Positions 60,954 through 64,000 of a DNA stretch of 64,000 nt are shown one piece after another. The DNA comes from Kribbella sp. VKM Ac-2568 (GTDB lineage: Bacteria; Actinomycetota; Actinomycetes; Propionibacteriales; Kribbellaceae). Below the pieces are notes generated by a model. The model worked only from the letters and a program-made list of their open reading frames with translations, had not been told where the DNA came from and made no database searches. Location of the stretch: assembly GCF_004345365.1 (NCBI RefSeq), contig NZ_SLVF01000009.1, positions 248,001-312,000 of the forward strand, given 5' to 3'. The translations under genes and the position numbers were made by a program. How positions within the stretch are numbered: position 1 is the first letter of the stretch; each line of letters begins with the position of its first letter.

Positions 60954-62150
60954 ATGTTGAGCACGCTCGCCATCGAGAACTACCGGTCCCTCCGGCGGCT
61001 GGTGATGCCGCTGGGCCGGGTGAACGTGGTGACCGGCGCCAACGGGACCGGCAAGTCCAGCCTGTACCGCGCGCTCCGCCTGCTGGCCGATGCCTCGCGG
61101 AACGGAGCGGTGGCGGCCCTGGCGCGTGAGGGTGGGCTGCCGTCGACCCTGTGGGCCGGACCGGAGAACATCTCCAAGGCGGTCCGTCGAGGTGAGCAGC
61201 CGATCCAGGGGACCGTCCGGACCGGTCCGCTCAGTCTGCGGATGGGGTTCGCGTCCGACGACTACGGCTACGCGATGGACTTCGGTCTCCCCCAGCCGAC
61301 GCTGGGCGAGTTCAGGCGTCCCTCTGCCTTCAACCTCGATCCCGAGATCAAGCGGGAGGTGCTGTGGGCCGGGCCGTTCCTGCGGCCGGCCTCGCTGCTC
61401 GTCGAGCGGGGCGGCGGCGGAGTGCGGATCCGCAAGGCCGACGGGAAATGGCACGACGGCGGCCACGTGCTGCAGCCGTTCGACAGCATGCTGAGTGAGT
61501 TCGCCGACCCGGAGCGGGCGCCGGAGTTGCTCACCCTTCGGGAGCGGATCCGGTCCTGGCGGTTCTACGACCATCTGCGGACCGACGCCGACGCACCGGC
61601 TCGCCAGGTCCAGATCGGCACCCGGACCACGATCCTCGGCCCGGAGGGAGCCGATGTCGCCGCCGCACTGCAGACGATCCGGGAGATCGGCCCGAACGGC
61701 GCGCTGGACGAGGCGATCGACCTGGCCTTCCCGGGCAGCAAGCTCGAGATCCGCAACAACGCCGGCCGCTTCGAGATCGCGTTCCAGCAGCACGGACTGC
61801 TGCGGCCGCTCTCCGGTGCGGAGTTGTCCGACGGCACCCTGCGGTATCTGCTCTGGGTCGCGGCGCTCCTGACTCCGCGACCGCCCGAACTGCTGGTGCT
61901 GAACGAGCCGGAGACGAGTCTGCACCCGGATCTCCTGCCTGCGTTGGCGAATCTCGTCGTCACCGCGGCCAAGGAGACCCAGATCATCATCGTGACCCAC
62001 TCGCGCCCGTTCCTCGCGGCGCTCCAGGCCGGCTCGGACGAGACCGGCCTCGACCTGCGCAGCGCCGAACTGGTGAAGGAGTTCGGCGCCACCACCATCG
62101 AAGGTCAACGCCCTCTGGACGAGCCGCCGTGGAAGTGGCCCAGCCGCTAA
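60954..62150 (+). CDS. RecF/SMC-like AAA family ATPase, 398 aa
   Basis: An ABC-type ATPase without the long coiled coil: LAIENYRSLRRLVMPLG at the start, Walker A GANGTGKSS, a signature-like LSDGTLRYL, Walker B LLVLNEPETSLHP (Asn in place of the usual Asp before Glu), and the H-loop VTHSRPFL. It resembles the AAA_21 group and the ATPase half of OLD nucleases, but no TOPRIM domain follows and no nuclease gene is adjacent. Its role is unknown; DNA repair or defence are both possible. The frame is open upstream to 60771, but the conserved start is at 60954. Confidence 0.8.
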   Translation: MLSTLAIENYRSLRRLVMPLGRVNVVTGANGTGKSSLYRALRLLADASRNGAVAALAREGGLPSTLWAGPENISKAVRRGEQPIQGTVRTGPLSLRMGFASDDYGYAMDFGLPQPTLGEFRRPSAFNLDPEIKREVLWAGPFLRPASLLVERGGGGVRIRKADGKWHDGGHVLQPFDSMLSEFADPERAPELLTLRERIRSWRFYDHLRTDADAPARQVQIGTRTTILGPEGADVAAALQTIREIGPNGALDEAIDLAFPGSKLEIRNNAGRFEIAFQQHGLLRPLSGAELSDGTLRYLLWVAALLTPRPPELLVLNEPETSLHPDLLPALANLVVTAAKETQIIIVTHSRPFLAALQAGSDETGLDLRSAELVKEFGATTIEGQRPLDEPPWKWPSR

Positions 62151-62156
62151 GACCGG

Positions 62157-63020
62157 CTAGTGGTTGGCCTCGGCCGGTTCGGACTCGTCCTTGACGGATT
62201 CGAAGCGGACCAGGATCAGCGCGCCGATCGCGGTCACCACGAACCCGGCCACCGCCCCGGCGTACCAACCTTCGCGTACGTCGTCGCCGAGGACCAGTAC
62301 GCCGACCGCGGCCGGGGTGATCGTCTGCAGGGCGATCATCGGGGTGGTTGCCAGCGTCACCGAACCGCGTTGCAGCGCGAGCGAGTACAGCACGAAGGCG
62401 AGTGCTCCGCTGATCGGCAGGGTGTACGCCGTCGGGCTCCTCACGAGTTCACCGAACGAGCCGTCCTCGAGCAAGCGGGCCGAGATGGCGACTCCGGCGT
62501 ACCCGAGTCCGGCGAGCAGTCCCAGCACGGCCGTGGCGCTCGCGTGCTTCGATCGGCTCGCCAGTCCACCGAGCACGGCGATGCAGACGAGTCCGATGAT
62601 CAAGCCGACCGTCAGCCCGTGGTGGCGGGCGCTCTCCCCCGCGTCACCGGCCGACACCGCGAGCAGGCCGAGGCCGACGCAGACGCCGACCACCGCCGCC
62701 CACTCGATCGCGCTGAGCTGGTCCGCCATCAGCCGGGTCGCGAGCAGCGCGGTGACGACGAGGCTTGCGGCGATCCCGGCCTGGGCCAGGTAGAGGGGCA
62801 GCAGCCGCAGTGCGATGAAGTGCAGCCCGAACCCGGCGAGGTTGAGCACCAGGGCGCCGAGGAACGCGGGCTGCCGCAACAGCGCGCCCACGAACCCGAC
62901 GAGCCGCCGCGGGTCAAGCTCCGACCCGGTCGGCACCTTGCGTGAGCCGACCGCCTGCAGGATCGCGGCGATGCCGAAGAGCACCGCCGCCCCGAGTGCG
63001 GCGCCCAGTCCACCTATCAC
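62157..63020 (-). CDS. DMT (EamA-like) family transporter
   Basis: The 287-residue protein has ten predicted membrane segments in two five-helix repeats, beginning GAALGAAVLFGIAAILQAVGSR and ending AGAVAGFVVTAIGALILVRFES. This is the layout of drug/metabolite exporters. Substrate is unknown. The start is GTG. It lies 34 bases after the phosphatidyltransferase gene on the same strand, so the two may be one operon. Confidence 0.8.
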   Translation of the reverse strand: MIGGLGAALGAAVLFGIAAILQAVGSRKVPTGSELDPRRLVGFVGALLRQPAFLGALVLNLAGFGLHFIALRLLPLYLAQAGIAASLVVTALLATRLMADQLSAIEWAAVVGVCVGLGLLAVSAGDAGESARHHGLTVGLIIGLVCIAVLGGLASRSKHASATAVLGLLAGLGYAGVAISARLLEDGSFGELVRSPTAYTLPISGALAFVLYSLALQRGSVTLATTPMIALQTITPAAVGVLVLGDDVREGWYAGAVAGFVVTAIGALILVRFESVKDESEPAEANH

Positions 63021-63054
63021 TCAGTCAGCCCTGTCACTCGGTCAATCCTGCCAC

Positions 63055-63783
63055 TCAGGCGACCTTGCGCCGTGGTACCCAGAAAGTGAGGTAGAGGCTG
63101 AGCCCGCCGTAGTACACGAGATAGGCGAGCGAGACTCCGACCACGATCGGGTTCGGGTCCGGCATCTGCGCCAGCAACACGGCGTACGCCGCCAGCCAGA
63201 TCGCGGTGGTCACCAGGTTCATCGACCTGAACGCCTTCGTCCGCGACGGGTAGACGTACTTCACCGGCACGAACACCAGGATCGAGCAGATCAGCAGGAT
63301 CAGCCCGGTCGCAGTCGGGGCGAGGCCGAGCACCACGACATAGAAGGCGACCACGTTCCAGTAGCTCGGGAAGCCCAGGAAGAAGTGGTCGTCGGTCTTC
63401 GCGTCGGTCCGGCAGAACTGGTAGCTGGAGGCAAGCAGCGGCAGTGCCGCCAGAGCCGCGCCGAGGAACCCGTTCGGCAGGTAGTCGCCGGTCCACAGCA
63501 GCACGATCGGCGCGAACGCGTAGGTCAGGTAGTCGACGATGTTGTCGAGCATCGCCCCGTCGAACCACGGGATCGTCTCCTTGACCCGGAGCCGGCGGGC
63601 GATCATTCCGTCCGTGCCGTCGATCACCAGCGCGGCCAGGCCGAGCCAGAGCGCCCGGACGGCGTCGCCGTCGATGGCGGCGATCACGATCAGCAGCGCG
63701 AGCACCGTTCCGCTCGCGGTATAGGCATGCAGTGCAAGTCCGGCCAGACGCAGTCGCGTCGACCCGACGAACGGTTCCTGCAC
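63055..63783 (-). CDS. CDP-alcohol phosphatidyltransferase (phosphatidylcholine synthase-like)
   Basis: The 242-residue membrane enzyme has about seven segments and the CDP-alcohol motif: IDGTDGMIARRL, then WFDGAMLDNIVDY, supplying the D-G-x2-A-R, G and paired Asp residues. The FLGFPSYWNVVAFYV segment resembles bacterial phosphatidylcholine synthases, which join CDP-diacylglycerol and choline. Another head group is possible. The start is GTG at 63783. Confidence 0.75.
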   Translation of the reverse strand: MQEPFVGSTRLRLAGLALHAYTASGTVLALLIVIAAIDGDAVRALWLGLAALVIDGTDGMIARRLRVKETIPWFDGAMLDNIVDYLTYAFAPIVLLWTGDYLPNGFLGAALAALPLLASSYQFCRTDAKTDDHFFLGFPSYWNVVAFYVVVLGLAPTATGLILLICSILVFVPVKYVYPSRTKAFRSMNLVTTAIWLAAYAVLLAQMPDPNPIVVGVSLAYLVYYGGLSLYLTFWVPRRKVA

Positions 63784-63886
63784 CGCGTCGTGTGTGGTCA
63801 GGAGGACTCCCAGAACTCGGTCGACGCCTCGCGTCGGTCTACTGCGGTCAGCGTCTCACAAGGCGGGTGCCAGCCCGGTGACCGCA

Positions 63887-63892
63887 TACCCT
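63887..63892 (+). promoter_or_regulatory. -10 hexamer of leaderless promoter at the window's end
   Basis: TACCCT ends six bases before the GTG at 63899. Confidence 0.4.
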
Positions 63893-63898
63893 TCCGGG

Positions 63899-64000
63899 GT
63901 GGATGTTCTGACGGACCTTGATGGCAAGGCCCGGACCTTCCCCCTGATGAACGCGGGACTCGGGCTGCTGGTGCCCGGGATCCCCTACCGGGCCCTCTGG
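63899..64000 (+). CDS. Start of an unidentified gene (3' partial)
   Basis: A frame opening at GTG reads VDVLTDLDGKARTFPLMNAGLGLLVPGIPYRALW and runs off the window. Thirty-four residues are too few to assign a family. It is divergent from the phosphatidyltransferase gene. Confidence 0.5.
   Translation, partial: MDVLTDLDGKARTFPLMNAGLGLLVPGIPYRALW

Overview
The window reads as chromosome from a high-GC actinomycete, most likely Kribbella or a close relative in the Propionibacteriales. The grounds are very high G+C, GTG and TTG starts, leaderless promoters, a ClpP pair next to clpX and tig, an ECF41 sigma factor with its carboxymuconolactone decarboxylase partner, and a mreBCD-mrdA-rodA block linked to ndk, folC and valS. 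The genus is an inference; no 16S gene is present.

Layout. 1-2850: a seven-blade PLL-type propeller protein (cut by the window edge), a small protein and an M28 peptidase with one matching blade. 2865-6706: a tyrosine-phosphatase/HAD fusion, a TIGR03960-type radical SAM protein and a YcxB-like membrane protein. 6773-9319: a single-gene island carrying a macro-domain/KAP NTPase fusion. It lies between two perfect 43-bp direct repeats, one of which is the 3' end of the adjacent alpha/beta hydrolase gene. 9277-16545: hydrolase, LAL regulator, asparaginase, a DUF2000/AsnC divergent pair and an ECF41 sigma/CMD operon. 16573-25899 (minus strand): a lipoprotein gene, the cell-shape operon mreB-mreC-mreD-mrdA-rodA, ndk, a DUF4233 protein and folC. 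25972-30741: valS and a low-complexity membrane protein. 31199-35841: clpX, two clpP genes, tig and tRNA-Pro.

35967-44249 is an integrative element of the actinomycete AICE type in tRNA-Gly(TCC). A 43-bp copy of the tRNA 3' end lies at each side. Inside are a tyrosine integrase, a frameshifted excisionase, a RepSA-like initiator, a GntR regulator, a nonsense-broken GNAT gene and cargo (K+ channel, polytopic membrane protein, transporter fragment). No FtsK/TraB translocase is present, and the rep and gntR genes abut through what look like truncated 5' ends, so the element appears internally deleted. A second integrase remnant just beyond the right copy suggests an earlier tandem insertion. 44600-49100 is a decayed stretch with a frameshifted YCII gene, a half MFS gene and small intact genes.

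49117-64000 returns to ordinary chromosome: a VWA-metallopeptidase/MoxR pair, a large secreted protein, a heterodimeric ABC exporter, a Gfo/Idh/MocA oxidoreductase, a RecF-like ATPase, a DMT transporter, a CDP-alcohol phosphatidyltransferase and the start of one more gene.

The most unusual item is the repeat-flanked macro-KAP island at 6773-9319. Its protein couples a predicted ADP-ribose-type ligand sensor to a membrane-inserted STAND-like NTPase. It has the layout of a compact, horizontally acquired conflict (defence) module.
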